Shown: in pieces, positions 1-8,876 of the stretch
Position numbering within the stretch: position 1 is the stretch's first letter
How the letters are laid out: each line of letters opens with the position of its first letter
Origin: Candidatus Undinarchaeales archaeon
GTDB taxonomy: Archaea > SpSt-1190 > JASMDC01
Direction of reading: 5' to 3'
Length of the DNA stretch: 64,000 bases
Assembly (NCBI GenBank): GCA_030753015.1
Contig: JASMDC010000006.1
Span: 80,563 to 144,562 of the forward strand
Position numbers and translations under genes: made by a program
Notes under the pieces: model-generated
What the model was told of the DNA's origin: nothing
Database searches by the model: none
The model's input: only the letters and a program-made list of their open reading frames with translations

Positions 1-800
1 TAGCCAAGCTCCTTGACACCGTTCTCGATGGCGGCCCTTCGCGCCTTTACTATCCGGTTGATCGAGTTCCCAAACGCTTTGCCGGTTATACCTGTTGCAG
101 GGTCGAGCACAAGCCGCTCAAGACCGGCGGCTTCGGCCTTCCGTACAAGGGTTCCCAGCTTCGATAGGCTCTTCGAGTAGAGGACGAGGGTCGCATCGTA
201 CGTCTTGGCGAGGGAAACGAAAGCGTCGAAGTTCTTGGCCGTCGCGGTGTACATGACGGGGTTCTTCCCCTTGAGGACCTTGAGACCCTCCTCCATCATC
301 TTCGGATCGACCGTGCAGAGCATGAACGGCTTGTCCGTCTCTTTCAAGGCGAGCTCGATGGCTTTCTTGAACTTGGCCGGATCGTCCGATGCGCACCGGA
401 TGGCGACCATGTCCAGGTTAAGCATGACCCCCAGTCGTTCTATTGAGAATGTGTTGACGAACGCGATACGCTCCTTGATCATCTTCTCATCCATGGTATC
501 GGCGATGTCGACGGCGATGGCCGTCGGATTGAAGTACTTGAGCTCGTGCCGGTAGAGCACCTCCTCGCCGCCGATCGTGATGGTGGACGCACCACTGCCG
601 ATCGTGACCTCCTTGATGGGCGGGGTGAGGATGTCGACGAGCACCAGCCGTTCCATGTCGGTCATGGTGCCGCAGCTCTCGGGGGTCTTCTCCCGCTGGA
701 TCAGCTTCAAGGCCAGGGCCATGCACGATTCCTCACCACAGGCCTCGCAGTTCTTGCCGGGGAGGTACTTGTATATCATCATTGGTGTGAGTCTTGGCAT
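1..800 (-). CDS. cdhE: CODH/ACS corrinoid iron-sulfur protein, large (gamma) subunit, partial
   Basis: Large subunit of the corrinoid iron-sulfur protein, which carries the methyl group from the pterin to acetyl-CoA synthase. The first 266 codons are present; the C-terminal corrinoid-binding part lies beyond the window edge. Translated directly from the minus strand, the N-terminus shows Cys18-x2-Cys21-x4-Cys26-x16-Cys43, the [4Fe-4S] ligand spacing of this family, followed by the TIM-barrel part (for example FNPTAIAVDIADTMDE). The ATG lies 4 nt after the cdhD stop, so the two are translationally linked. It is the last visible gene of the cdhA-B-C-cooC-D-E operon. Identification is secure; only completeness is unknown. 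Confidence 0.95.
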   Translation of the reverse strand, partial: MPRLTPMMIYKYLPGKNCEACGEESCMALALKLIQREKTPESCGTMTDMERLVLVDILTPPIKEVTIGSGASTITIGGEEVLYRHELKYFNPTAIAVDIADTMDEKMIKERIAFVNTFSIERLGVMLNLDMVAIRCASDDPAKFKKAIELALKETDKPFMLCTVDPKMMEEGLKVLKGKNPVMYTATAKNFDAFVSLAKTYDATLVLYSKSLSKLGTLVRKAEAAGLERLVLDPATGITGKAFGNSINRIVKARRAAIENGVKELG

Positions 801-804
801 CCTT

Positions 805-2025
805 TCATACCCCCTTGATCCATTGCTCAGGTTTCATCGGCTTCGACTCGTCCTTCTCGATGAGGAGCTGCTCGGTGATCGATTGGAGGGCCTCGATCGC
901 GCCGGGGTGTAGCATCATGAAGATGTCCGAACCGGAGAGCAATGCCATGAGCCCGGTTGTCGCCTCCCATAACGGGCCGCGGTAGAGCTTCTCGCCCCAA
1001 GCATCGTTCTTACGCCAGGCCTCCCTGGCGGCCCACGCATTGGAGGTCCCCGAGAGGATCGGATAGTTCAGGTCCTTGTCGCCGCGGAACGACATCTGGC
1101 GGATCCGCTCCATGGTGGTGATGGTGTACTCCACACCGTAGCCCAGAGAACCTGTGAAGGTGTCCATGACGATGCTGTTCCTTGGAACCCCCGCGACGAC
1201 CAATGCCCGGGTCAGGGTCTTCTGGGCGGCAGGGTCCATAGTGGCCAGGGCGAGCACTGCGTGATTGTGCTCTATTACCGCCGGGGCGATCGTCTCGTAG
1301 TTATCGCTCAGCGCCGCTGACAGGAGCACCCGTTCTCCGGAGGCCGCTTCAGCGGCCTTCACCAGCACGGGCGGGTCCTTCTTCCGGTTCCCAGAACCCG
1401 AGATGATCATCGGGACCTTGATCTCCTTGAGCATATCCTCGATGAGCGCGGCGGAGTCCTCTGGTGAGGTATCCTTCCCGTTGATGGGATCGGTAGATAT
1501 CAGATGGAGCGTGATCATCTTGGCATTGTAACGCTCGATGGCCGTCTTCGCCCATTCCACGGGGCTGTCCATGACGCCATCGTAGTACATCCTCACTGCC
1601 TTGGGGAGACTGAGCTCCATGTCGAAGATGTCGAAGGAGAACACAGGGATGTTCGGGACATTCGCCTCGAATGTGTAGAATGGCATGGTCTTCTGGCCGC
1701 CGATGACGAGGCTGTAGTCCCGGGTTCCACCTTCCTCCTTCGTCGCACCAAGAGTGACCTCAAGGATGTCCTGCTTCCATTCGGCGATAGGTGCCTCGAA
1801 CTTGAAGGGCCCGACCTTCTTGGGAAGGGCACCTGGCGCAGCGGCCATTCCCGGCGCCGCTCCGCCCATCATCTGGACAAGGACCTGCGTCAGGCTCGGA
1901 GTGAGCTCGAGCACGAGCTCGTCTGCCTCGATGGACACGTTCTCCAGTTCGAGCCGCTTGACCGTGGACATAAGTTCAGCGATCGTTCCTGCTCCATTGT
2001 TTTTCTTCTTCTTCTCTTCTGCCAT
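805..2025 (-). CDS. cdhD: CODH/ACS corrinoid iron-sulfur protein, small (delta) subunit
   Basis: Small subunit of the corrinoid iron-sulfur protein, TIM-barrel partner of CdhE in methyl transfer. It has 406 residues, normal for the archaeal form. An N-terminal archaeal extension includes a Met/Gly/Ala-rich linker (residues about 53-72) before the barrel (IPVFSFDIFDMELSLPKAVR; ISGSGNRKKDPPVL; MDTFTGSLGYGVEYT). The start is the ATG at 2025: upstream TAAGGtaGTGATC matches most of the anti-Shine-Dalgarno complement and is 3 nt from this ATG. An in-frame GTG at 2034 has no such spacing. It follows cooC by 16 nt and precedes cdhE by 4 nt. Confidence 0.95.
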   Translation of the reverse strand: MAEEKKKKNNGAGTIAELMSTVKRLELENVSIEADELVLELTPSLTQVLVQMMGGAAPGMAAAPGALPKKVGPFKFEAPIAEWKQDILEVTLGATKEEGGTRDYSLVIGGQKTMPFYTFEANVPNIPVFSFDIFDMELSLPKAVRMYYDGVMDSPVEWAKTAIERYNAKMITLHLISTDPINGKDTSPEDSAALIEDMLKEIKVPMIISGSGNRKKDPPVLVKAAEAASGERVLLSAALSDNYETIAPAVIEHNHAVLALATMDPAAQKTLTRALVVAGVPRNSIVMDTFTGSLGYGVEYTITTMERIRQMSFRGDKDLNYPILSGTSNAWAAREAWRKNDAWGEKLYRGPLWEATTGLMALLSGSDIFMMLHPGAIEALQSITEQLLIEKDESKPMKPEQWIKGV

Positions 2026-2041
2026 GGTGATCACTACCTTA

Positions 2042-2794
2042 TCATGAAAAGATACTACCGCACAGTTTCGTGACGGCCATAAAAGCGGGCGATTCTTCCT
2101 TGAGGGACGCTACGGGGCGGCCCTCCAGGTCGAGCTCGGTCACGTATTCGTCGAACGGGACGATAGCATCGATATCGAGGCCCATTTCCTGTGCTTTGGA
2201 TAGGAATAAATCGGCCTGACCGTCCCGGATCTTGTTCCCGACGACGAAGAGCTTGCCGACATTGAGCTCTAGGTCATTGGACATCTTGCGGATCGAATAG
2301 GCGGTCTTGAGGGAGTTGAGGGATTGGTCGGTGACCACTACCAATTTATCGACATCCCGGGTGGTAGTTCTACTTAGGTGCTCAAGTCCTGCCTCGGCAT
2401 CGATTACCACGTGGTCATAGCTATCCTTCGCGCTGTCGATGATGTTCCTCAGAAGATGGTTGACCGAGCAGTAGCACCCTCGCCCCTCCGGCCGGCCCAT
2501 GATGAGCAGATCGCAGTTTGGTCCCTCGATGGTGATCTCGAAGATCTTGCCGTCCAGCCACTCACGCTTTGTAACGCTGGGGGCGAGCTTGTCCTTTTCA
2601 GCGAGCAACTGCTCACGGACATCTCCAATGGAACGCGACATTTCGAGACCGAGGGAGAAGGCCAGGTTGGCGTCCGGGTCGGCATCGACCGCAAGGATGG
2701 ATGCGTCAGGGAACGTCTTGCGAAGCTGTGTGACCAGTACACTGGAGACAAACGTCTTGCCCGTACCGCCCTTGCCTGAGACTGCGATGATCAC
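2042..2794 (-). CDS. cooC: CooC-type nickel-insertion ATPase for CODH/ACS maturation
   Basis: MinD/CooC-family P-loop ATPase of 250 residues that assists nickel loading of CODH or ACS metal clusters in the cytoplasm. The deviant Walker A motif GKGGTGKT is at residues 8-15. The later Switch/Walker B segment VVIDAEAGLEHLSR and GNKIRD are typical of CooC. Cysteines in the middle (GRGCYCSVNHLLR, near residues 105-110) fit the CxC metal/dimer motif of CooC proteins. It sits between cdhC and cdhD, the usual place in archaeal cdh operons, 15 nt after cdhC and 16 nt before cdhD. Function is inferred from family and context. Confidence 0.92.
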   Translation of the reverse strand: MIIAVSGKGGTGKTFVSSVLVTQLRKTFPDASILAVDADPDANLAFSLGLEMSRSIGDVREQLLAEKDKLAPSVTKREWLDGKIFEITIEGPNCDLLIMGRPEGRGCYCSVNHLLRNIIDSAKDSYDHVVIDAEAGLEHLSRTTTRDVDKLVVVTDQSLNSLKTAYSIRKMSNDLELNVGKLFVVGNKIRDGQADLFLSKAQEMGLDIDAIVPFDEYVTELDLEGRPVASLKEESPAFMAVTKLCGSIFS

Positions 2795-2809
2795 GAACAG
2801 TCACCCGTC

Positions 2810-4237
2810 CTACTCCTTCGCCTTCTGGATGATGACCTTGTCAGCGTAGATCCTGGCGTTCTTGAAGGTGAACTTGAAGCCACCGCCGCCCGGAACGGTC
2901 ATTGCCGGGAGCGTCATAGCGGGTGCACCTGCCGGGACCTGCATGAGAGTAGCGGGAGATGCGGTCACTGGTACGATCTCGCTTGCTGCTGGAGCGGGTG
3001 CCTCGGCCGGAATCTCTTCTTCCACCGGTTTTGCCCAGGCCTGAGCGAGAGGGTGCCCCTTCTCCTCGAGGAACGATTTCAGCCCCTTGAGGTTCTTGAC
3101 GTCCTCGGTAGCGATCTTGTCCTTGAACTCCTCAGGGATGAAATCCACGATGGAGTCGAAAATCACCTTGGGCATCCAGGCGACCTTGGTCCAGCCGCCG
3201 TCCCCTTGGAGGAACTTCTTGGACCGGAAATACTCGACTGCCGTCCCCAGGAATCCCTCGGTCTGCTCGCCGCCGCCGGTCTGTTCCGCCATCTGGGAGA
3301 ACTTCAGACCGTTCACACAGGTCTCCATGTACTCCCTGTTGACGAGACCGACACCGTCGATCTCAGGGATGTAGAACACGATGGCCTCGAAGCAACCGCA
3401 TGATGTGTGGGGCAGTCCGAACATGGAGTGGAGGTAGATCTCCTTGGTAACTCCGCCCGACTTCTCGTCAACGGCCTCGTCCACACCGGAATATTGTCCC
3501 TTACCAGCGTCCAGTACCTCGCCCTTCTCGATCACGAAGTTGGGGCCTTCCGGATCGATCCGTGCGCTGGCACGTGCATCGAACCAGGAGATCGCGCCGC
3601 ACAGGGCCATGCGCTCAGGGGTGATGACACAGATGTGGATGGGTGCAAAGGACTGGCAGAGGATACAGCCATAGAACTCGTCCACCTCGTCGTCCGTCAG
3701 TGTCCGCGCCCGGGCATCACGTGCCTCGTAGATCTCGCGTGCGCTCTTGATCCTCGACTCGATATCCTTCTCGTCGGTGTAGATGAATGCCTCCATCTTC
3801 TCGATGAACTTGAACTCCTGCTTCATCAGCTGGATGGTGATCTTTCCGAGATGCTCTAGGGTGAGGCCTTTCTTCACGTCCTCCTTGTTGACCCTGATCC
3901 AGATATCGTAGCGCTGGTTCAGGTGCATCACGCCCTCGACGTAATTGAAGAAGTCGTGGATCCTCCGCTCGAGCACCGGCTCCAGGTCCTTCTCCATCTT
4001 CTTGCCGGCGACGTGAAAGATGATCGCGATAGGGGCTCTCGAGCGAGCCTCGAAATCGGCCAGGCCCTTCCCGACGACGGTCACCTTCCCGTCCTTGACG
4101 TCTTTTGGCGCCTTCATCTGGACCAGCTCGAACTTGTTCGGTACCTTCGGGCCACCGAACTCGACATGCATCTGTTGTTGCCTGATCCGCTCTCCCTCGT
4201 GGACGATTCCCACTTCTACTGGTATGTCCTCGAACAT
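2810..4237 (-). CDS. cdhC: Acetyl-CoA synthase, beta subunit
   Basis: Catalytic subunit that assembles or cleaves acetyl-CoA at the Ni-Ni-[4Fe-4S] A-cluster. It has 475 residues, the short archaeal form that lacks the bacterial N-terminal CODH-binding domain. The six A-cluster cysteines are visible at 191, 194, 203, 213, 280 and 282 (CILCQSFAPIHIC, LCGAISW, CGCFEAIVFY), the same spacing as in Methanosarcina CdhC. A Pro/Ala-rich low-complexity linker (about residues 398-435) precedes a short C-terminal segment. The gene begins 3 nt after the cdhB stop and is followed by cooC. The assignment is secure. Confidence 0.97.
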   Translation of the reverse strand: MFEDIPVEVGIVHEGERIRQQQMHVEFGGPKVPNKFELVQMKAPKDVKDGKVTVVGKGLADFEARSRAPIAIIFHVAGKKMEKDLEPVLERRIHDFFNYVEGVMHLNQRYDIWIRVNKEDVKKGLTLEHLGKITIQLMKQEFKFIEKMEAFIYTDEKDIESRIKSAREIYEARDARARTLTDDEVDEFYGCILCQSFAPIHICVITPERMALCGAISWFDARASARIDPEGPNFVIEKGEVLDAGKGQYSGVDEAVDEKSGGVTKEIYLHSMFGLPHTSCGCFEAIVFYIPEIDGVGLVNREYMETCVNGLKFSQMAEQTGGGEQTEGFLGTAVEYFRSKKFLQGDGGWTKVAWMPKVIFDSIVDFIPEEFKDKIATEDVKNLKGLKSFLEEKGHPLAQAWAKPVEEEIPAEAPAPAASEIVPVTASPATLMQVPAGAPAMTLPAMTVPGGGGFKFTFKNARIYADKVIIQKAKE

Positions 4238-4240
4238 TCA

Positions 4241-4720
4241 TCATCCCTCCAAGATCGTGTCTATCATTTTCTTCCAGCTCTTTTCGCTCATGTTAGCGAG
4301 TGAATAGGTAGCATTTGGTTGGCCGAACCTTGAGAGGTTGACCGATATCTTCTTCGAGAAGTGCTTGAGGTGACTAAAGGCCGCCGATTTCATGTAGTAC
4401 GGGAATCCGATGATGAACACCACTTCGACCTCGTCGTCGTCCTTGAACCGTGAGAGGTATGCGTAGAGGTTAGTTGTATATTCCGGCTCCTTCTTGGTGA
4501 GGTTCTTGAGGAGCTTGTACCCGCTCCCCACACCGATCAGCCTCATGTTCTTGCGCTTCACCGCCGTCTTCGCGAGCTTCCCAGCAAGGTCCGGATCGGT
4601 GTGCGCGCCCATGAGCACGAGGCACTTCTTCTTAAGCAGCGCAGCCGCGATCTTCTCGTTCAGCTGGCGAGCCCGCTTCGAGCCGGGGACGTTGCCGAGG
4701 TTCCACGCCTCCACCGACAT
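4241..4720 (-). CDS. cdhB: CODH/ACS epsilon subunit
   Basis: Small Rossmann-like accessory subunit (159 residues) that binds CdhA in the alpha2-epsilon2 CODH component. Family hallmarks include VLMGAHTDPDLAGKLAK, LIGVGSGYKLLKN and VVFIIGFPYYM. Its ATG overlaps the cdhA stop by one base (TGATG), and cdhC starts 3 nt after its stop. It has no catalytic residues of its own. The identification comes from these segments together with its position between cdhA and cdhC. Confidence 0.93.
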   Translation of the reverse strand: MSVEAWNLGNVPGSKRARQLNEKIAAALLKKKCLVLMGAHTDPDLAGKLAKTAVKRKNMRLIGVGSGYKLLKNLTKKEPEYTTNLYAYLSRFKDDDEVEVVFIIGFPYYMKSAAFSHLKHFSKKISVNLSRFGQPNATYSLANMSEKSWKKMIDTILEG

Positions 4721-7023
4721 CAGACCCTCACCTGCCTTTCCAGCAATGTCGGATCCACCGTCTTCTTCCGCTTCCAGCCCTTCTTCTTCAGTTCCTTGAG
4801 TAGCATTTCCCGGGAGGTGAGCGGGATGTCCTGTTCGGTGCGGATGAACTTATCGATGTCGTCCGGGAACCGGTCCAGGTACTTATGTGAGAGGTCGATG
4901 TAATGCGACAGCTTTATCTGGCGGCCCTTGGTGGTGTCGTTGGGCCGGATGCAGAGCTTGCAGGCCATGACGATGGTCTCCTCCACGGTCTCAGCGACGT
5001 AGAGGAGGTGCTCTGGGCACGGATCGATCTGGACCTGCTCGCCGTCCCGGGCGTTTAACACCGTCCACGCCTCGGGATCGTCCGCGTCCCCGAGCATCAG
5101 GCGTCGGTAGATGTTCCCCTGGGGCCCGACTATCACCGGAATCCCCATACGGTTCACGCCCGTGGCGATGGATGCCGCCTTCTGGGCATACGCACCCCAG
5201 GCAATGCCCACAGCGCCCAGTCGGTTGAGGATGTAGTCCGCGATCTCCTCGTAGTTTGCCCTGAGCTTCCGATGGGCGAAGATGGCCGCCACCTTAACAG
5301 CGGCCCCCAGGATGTGGGCGTTGGCCACGCATGAGCCCACGTTGACCAGGCAACCCTTGTCGAAGTCGCCCGGATACCGCTCGAACAGGTCCGAGTAGAT
5401 GGCGATGTCCATGGCGGTGCAGCCGGACACGGCCACGATGTATCCCCTCTTGAGGAATTCCTCGGCGATGGTCGCGTTGACGCTGCCGCCCTCGTGGTTG
5501 GGGCATCCGACCATAGCAATGATCCCGGGGATCTCCCCGAATACGATGGGCTGCCCAACAGTCCGGATCTCAACATCCTGGATAGGGCCTCTGCCGACCC
5601 TCAGCTTGGATTTCTGGTTCGCGATCTTGTCCTTGGCGGCCGCCAGGACCATCTCGGTGATGGGCAGATCCTTATCGCAGGCGCTCTCGCACTTCCCACA
5701 GCCCATGCACTCGTCGAAGAACCTGCCGAGCTCCGATTCGTCCCCATCTGCGGCCTTCTTCATGGCCCCGGGGACGTCCTTGTTGAAGTGGCAGTTTCGC
5801 CGGCATAGCTGACACTGGGTGCAAGTGCTCGCCAGCTCGGCCAGGTTGAGCTTGAGGTAGGGGTTTTTCTTGGACTTTCGCTTCTTGAACATGTCTCGGG
5901 CCAGCTCCACGGCCACCTCGCCCACCTTGTCGAAGTCGGGGATGTACGCACCGGGGAACTCGCCGCCCTTCAGCTTGTCGATGATGACCGCAGGCTCCTC
6001 GTTGGTCATGTCCGGAAGCCCGGCAGTAGCCTTGTTCGATGTCGTCAAGAGAGGGGTGTTGGTGGCCTTTGCGTGCTCCAGCACGTCGGTCCGGATGCAC
6101 TGCTCGTCGACGACGATCACGTCGGCGACACCCATCTTGAGGAACCTCAGTTGCATGGAGAGGGGCCCTATGACCTTCGCCCGGTGGTCGTGCCGCGTGA
6201 TGTCGTGTGAGGTGCAACATATCCCTGCCAGTTCAACCTTGTCGTACAGGTCATTCTTGTCCAGATAATCAGATACATCTGTACCGGACACCAGGTTGTG
6301 GCCGATGAGCAGGATGACGGGTTTGTCCGAGTCCACTACTCCCATACCTATGTCCACCAGGGGTGTGTCACTCTCGCCTTTAGGCATGTCGAACCCGATG
6401 ATCTGGATGATGTCCGCGACCTCCATGGCAAGGATGTCGATCATGCTCACGTGGAATGTCTTGGAGTTGAGGTCGATGTCATCGCCCTCATCGCCGGTGT
6501 GGGTGGATGCGAGGGCGTGGATGATCTCCGCCTCGCAGTAGTTGAGCACCTTCCTGAAGTCCCCGAACCTTCGCGGCTTGATGCCTGTAATGAGCCTGGT
6601 GAGCGGTGCCTCGATGGTGATCTGGCCGCCAAGGTCGACCTTTGTATTGGCTCCCTCCCTCTCGATGAGCACCTCTAAGAGGTGGCGGGCGTGGGCTGCG
6701 TGGGCGGAGGCCCCGATGCAACAGGCAAGAAGTACGATCCTTGCCTGTTGGGCATCGATCTTGATGCCGCATGCGCCCTTCTTCCCCATGAGATCGCACT
6801 TACCCATAGTGCACAGGTCGCAAATATCACTTGCGGGCATGTAGAACGGCTTATACCTCTTCAGGAGCTTGTGATCCCATTCCCTGAGATCGGTAAGACC
6901 GGGGAACGGCGTGGGGCCTTCTTCCTCCTCCCAGTCTTCGACGACCTCGCCGATGTTGATTTGAAGTTTGCCGATATCCGTATCTAGGATATCTTTTGTG
7001 GAATCCGCTTCTTTCTCACCCAT
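4720..7023 (-). CDS. cdhA: Carbon monoxide dehydrogenase alpha subunit (Ni-Fe-S)
   Basis: Catalytic CODH subunit (767 residues) interconverting CO2 and CO at the C-cluster and exchanging electrons with ferredoxin. Visible features: an N-terminal cysteine cluster (ICDLCTMGKCDLMGKKGACG) for the B and D clusters; a central insertion with two [4Fe-4S] ferredoxin motifs (CTQCQLCRRNC, CMGCGKCESAC) characteristic of archaeal CdhA; and downstream C-cluster segments GSCVANAHI and VSGCTAMDI. The frame is open 35 codons further upstream, but the ATG at 7023 is chosen because GGAGGTGC precedes it by 7 nt and the family N-terminus fits. It is first in the operon, about 48 nt below the inferred transcription start. 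Confidence 0.97.
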   Translation of the reverse strand: MGEKEADSTKDILDTDIGKLQINIGEVVEDWEEEEGPTPFPGLTDLREWDHKLLKRYKPFYMPASDICDLCTMGKCDLMGKKGACGIKIDAQQARIVLLACCIGASAHAAHARHLLEVLIEREGANTKVDLGGQITIEAPLTRLITGIKPRRFGDFRKVLNYCEAEIIHALASTHTGDEGDDIDLNSKTFHVSMIDILAMEVADIIQIIGFDMPKGESDTPLVDIGMGVVDSDKPVILLIGHNLVSGTDVSDYLDKNDLYDKVELAGICCTSHDITRHDHRAKVIGPLSMQLRFLKMGVADVIVVDEQCIRTDVLEHAKATNTPLLTTSNKATAGLPDMTNEEPAVIIDKLKGGEFPGAYIPDFDKVGEVAVELARDMFKKRKSKKNPYLKLNLAELASTCTQCQLCRRNCHFNKDVPGAMKKAADGDESELGRFFDECMGCGKCESACDKDLPITEMVLAAAKDKIANQKSKLRVGRGPIQDVEIRTVGQPIVFGEIPGIIAMVGCPNHEGGSVNATIAEEFLKRGYIVAVSGCTAMDIAIYSDLFERYPGDFDKGCLVNVGSCVANAHILGAAVKVAAIFAHRKLRANYEEIADYILNRLGAVGIAWGAYAQKAASIATGVNRMGIPVIVGPQGNIYRRLMLGDADDPEAWTVLNARDGEQVQIDPCPEHLLYVAETVEETIVMACKLCIRPNDTTKGRQIKLSHYIDLSHKYLDRFPDDIDKFIRTEQDIPLTSREMLLKELKKKGWKRKKTVDPTLLERQVRV

Positions 7024-7353
7024 GCTGAGCGCACCTCCGTCCAGTGCCGGAAAAACACTCTCCCGGACACGTCGGGAGAAAGCCGAAACGTTAATATATA
7101 TACCGTATGCGCAAGCTGTAATACACAAAGGTGGCTCTTACAAGGGTTCGCATAAATTGGCTCCTTTTATCATCGTAAGCTCACCGAGGTAAAACAATAA
7201 CAAGTGCTTCACCTTATCGAGGATATACCTCAAAGTGAGAGGAGTTTCCGCATCGACAATGAGCGGCGGTCTTCGACCACTCTCGATTGGGTGCCCAAAT
7301 CCACGAAGGTTTGGATGACCTCCCGAACACCCGATCGTCGGACTATCAGCTGA
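7024..7353. other. Intergenic region between cdhA and the Gfo/Idh gene
   Basis: About 330 bases with no convincing gene on either strand. It holds the cdh leader and TATA box (7091-7103) and, on the far side, the downstream region of the Gfo/Idh gene. A short CCAAA/TTTGG inverted repeat (about 7294-7313) is too weak to call a terminator. It is A+T-richer around 7085-7200 than the neighbouring genes. Confidence 0.6.
7091..7103 (-). promoter_or_regulatory. TATA-box promoter of the cdh operon
   Basis: Minus-strand GTATATATATTAA is a strong archaeal TATA box. A start site about 26 nt downstream (near 7071) would give a leader of about 48 nt that contains the GGAGGTG ribosome-binding site at 7032-7038. 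Confidence 0.75.
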
Positions 7354-8364
7354 TTATTCGCTTCCTACGATCTGTCCCGCGATCTCCTGTACCTTGATCG
7401 CGTTGTCGATAGTGATGTCGGGCGTCTTGCCCTGGAGGATGGACTGGACGAAGTGGGCGTCCGTCTGGCGGTGTCCCCACACCCTCGTGCCCCGCACCGA
7501 AAGGTCCCATTCCTGCCGCTCCGGCTCGGAGCCGTAGAGGATAATCTTATCGGTGTTGATGGCGTGGAGTACGTTCGTGTTGTCCCCGTACACCTCTAGC
7601 CGGCTGATGGCGGCTGCGGCGTTGGTGGTGGCCCCGTAGTGCAGATTGCCAACGATCCCGTTGGAGAGCTTGATCACGCCCATGGTGTTGTAACCGGTAA
7701 TCCCGCCGGCTTCCTCGAGCTTGGGGTAGCTGGGTTTCCATGCCACGCTCTCGATCTCACAATCGAACATCCACCGGAACATGTCAAGCGACCATACCGA
7801 GAGGGTGAAGTCGGGATATCCGCCGCTCTTCTCTAGGTTCCAGGCCCAGGATCCAGGGGGCCACTGCTCTGCCAGTGCCGAAGCCGGGATGAACTCGCGG
7901 AAGTGGAGGGCGATGGGCTTGCCGATAGTTCCGGCCTTGATCATCTCCTTGATCTTGACGTAGATCGGTGCGAACCGGAAGTTGAGGTTGGGCATCAGGA
8001 CGACCCCTGCTTCCTCGGCGGCCTTGCCAAGCTCCTTCGTCTGCTCGATGGTCGCGGCTACCGGCATCTCACAAAGGACGTGCTTCCCCTTCTTGATGGC
8101 CTGCATGGCCATGTTGTAATGGAGGGGTGTCGGGAGCGAGAGCACAACGGCCTCAACCTTTTCGTCCTCCAGGAGCTCATTATAATCCAGGTAGTACGGC
8201 ACGTCGTACTTCTTCGCAAGGGGCTTCACCCGATCCTCTGCCAGATCGCAGAGGGCTATAAGATTCGAACCCTCGATCTTCTTGAAAGCGGGGACATGCG
8301 CCTGCCCCCCGACGAAACCTACGCCAACGACAGCGACTCCAACATTATCAGCCATAATATTCAC
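7354..8364 (-). CDS. Gfo/Idh/MocA-family oxidoreductase, atypical active site
   Basis: NAD(P)-dependent oxidoreductase family acting on sugars, inositols or related compounds; 336 residues. The N-terminal Rossmann motif VVGVGFVGG lies near residues 13-21 and the family C-terminal alpha/beta domain follows. Two hallmark positions deviate: the usual EKP catalytic lysine segment reads CEMPVA, and the downstream D-x3-H region reads PDFTLSVWSLD, with Trp in place of His. Substrate cannot be predicted. The GTG at 8364 is chosen because GGTG lies 5 nt upstream; the ATG at 8355 would leave 14 nt. A TATA box at 8394-8402 suggests it is transcribed separately from the CBS gene. Confidence 0.85.
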   Translation of the reverse strand: MNIMADNVGVAVVGVGFVGGQAHVPAFKKIEGSNLIALCDLAEDRVKPLAKKYDVPYYLDYNELLEDEKVEAVVLSLPTPLHYNMAMQAIKKGKHVLCEMPVAATIEQTKELGKAAEEAGVVLMPNLNFRFAPIYVKIKEMIKAGTIGKPIALHFREFIPASALAEQWPPGSWAWNLEKSGGYPDFTLSVWSLDMFRWMFDCEIESVAWKPSYPKLEEAGGITGYNTMGVIKLSNGIVGNLHYGATTNAAAAISRLEVYGDNTNVLHAINTDKIILYGSEPERQEWDLSVRGTRVWGHRQTDAHFVQSILQGKTPDITIDNAIKVQEIAGQIVGSE

Positions 8365-8393
8365 CCGATCACCTCTCCCCGAACCGTTGTCAA

Positions 8394-8402
8394 TATTAAA
8401 AA
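8394..8402 (-). promoter_or_regulatory. TATA-box promoter of the Gfo/Idh gene
   Basis: Minus-strand TTTTTAATA lies 30 nt upstream of the GTG start at 8364, which predicts a very short leader. Confidence 0.5.
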
Positions 8403-8467
8403 CCTAGCCCCTGCGCCGACTGCAAACGAAGCCGTCGGCCAGTGGTCCCGGAGAAGGCTCGGGCGTA

Positions 8468-8854
8468 TCATCCCTTAGGAAACATTTGCACGCTCTTTGC
8501 AATGCTCCTAGTCGTGATGATCCCCACGATGTCCCCGCCGTCCACGACGATGAGCCGCCTGATGTTCGACCGGCCCATGAGCGCGCTCGCCTCGCCGATT
8601 TCCCCATCCTTCTCGATGGTGATGAGGCGAGAGGACATGACTTGGTGCACGTAGGTCGTGGTGGGATCGAGCCCGTACGCCACAACCTTACGCAGGATGT
8701 CACGCTCGGTGATGATACCAATGACCTCCCCGCTTTCCTCCACGAGGACGGACCCGCGTCTCTCCCTGTCCATGAGTTTTGCAGCCTGCGCCACCGTCTT
8801 GTGGTGGTCGATCTTCATCACGTCATGCATGATGTCCTTGACCGTTAGCGTCAT
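8468..8854 (-). CDS. Two-CBS-domain protein
   Basis: A stand-alone pair of CBS domains (128 residues), a module that binds adenosyl nucleotides such as AMP, ATP or SAM and senses energy state. CBS1 covers about residues 7-63 (VEESGEVIGIITERDILRKV) and CBS2 about 70-128 (VVDGGDIVGIITTRSIAKSV); each ends in the GIxTxRD/S motif. No catalytic domain is attached. GAGGTGG lies 7 nt upstream of the ATG. It follows atpD by 22 nt on the same strand, so it may be the last gene of the ATP synthase transcript and could couple adenylate level to some partner. The partner is unknown. Confidence 0.88.
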   Translation of the reverse strand: MTLTVKDIMHDVMKIDHHKTVAQAAKLMDRERRGSVLVEESGEVIGIITERDILRKVVAYGLDPTTTYVHQVMSSRLITIEKDGEIGEASALMGRSNIRRLIVVDGGDIVGIITTRSIAKSVQMFPKG

Positions 8855-8876
8855 TTAGTTTCCACCTCGTCATAAC

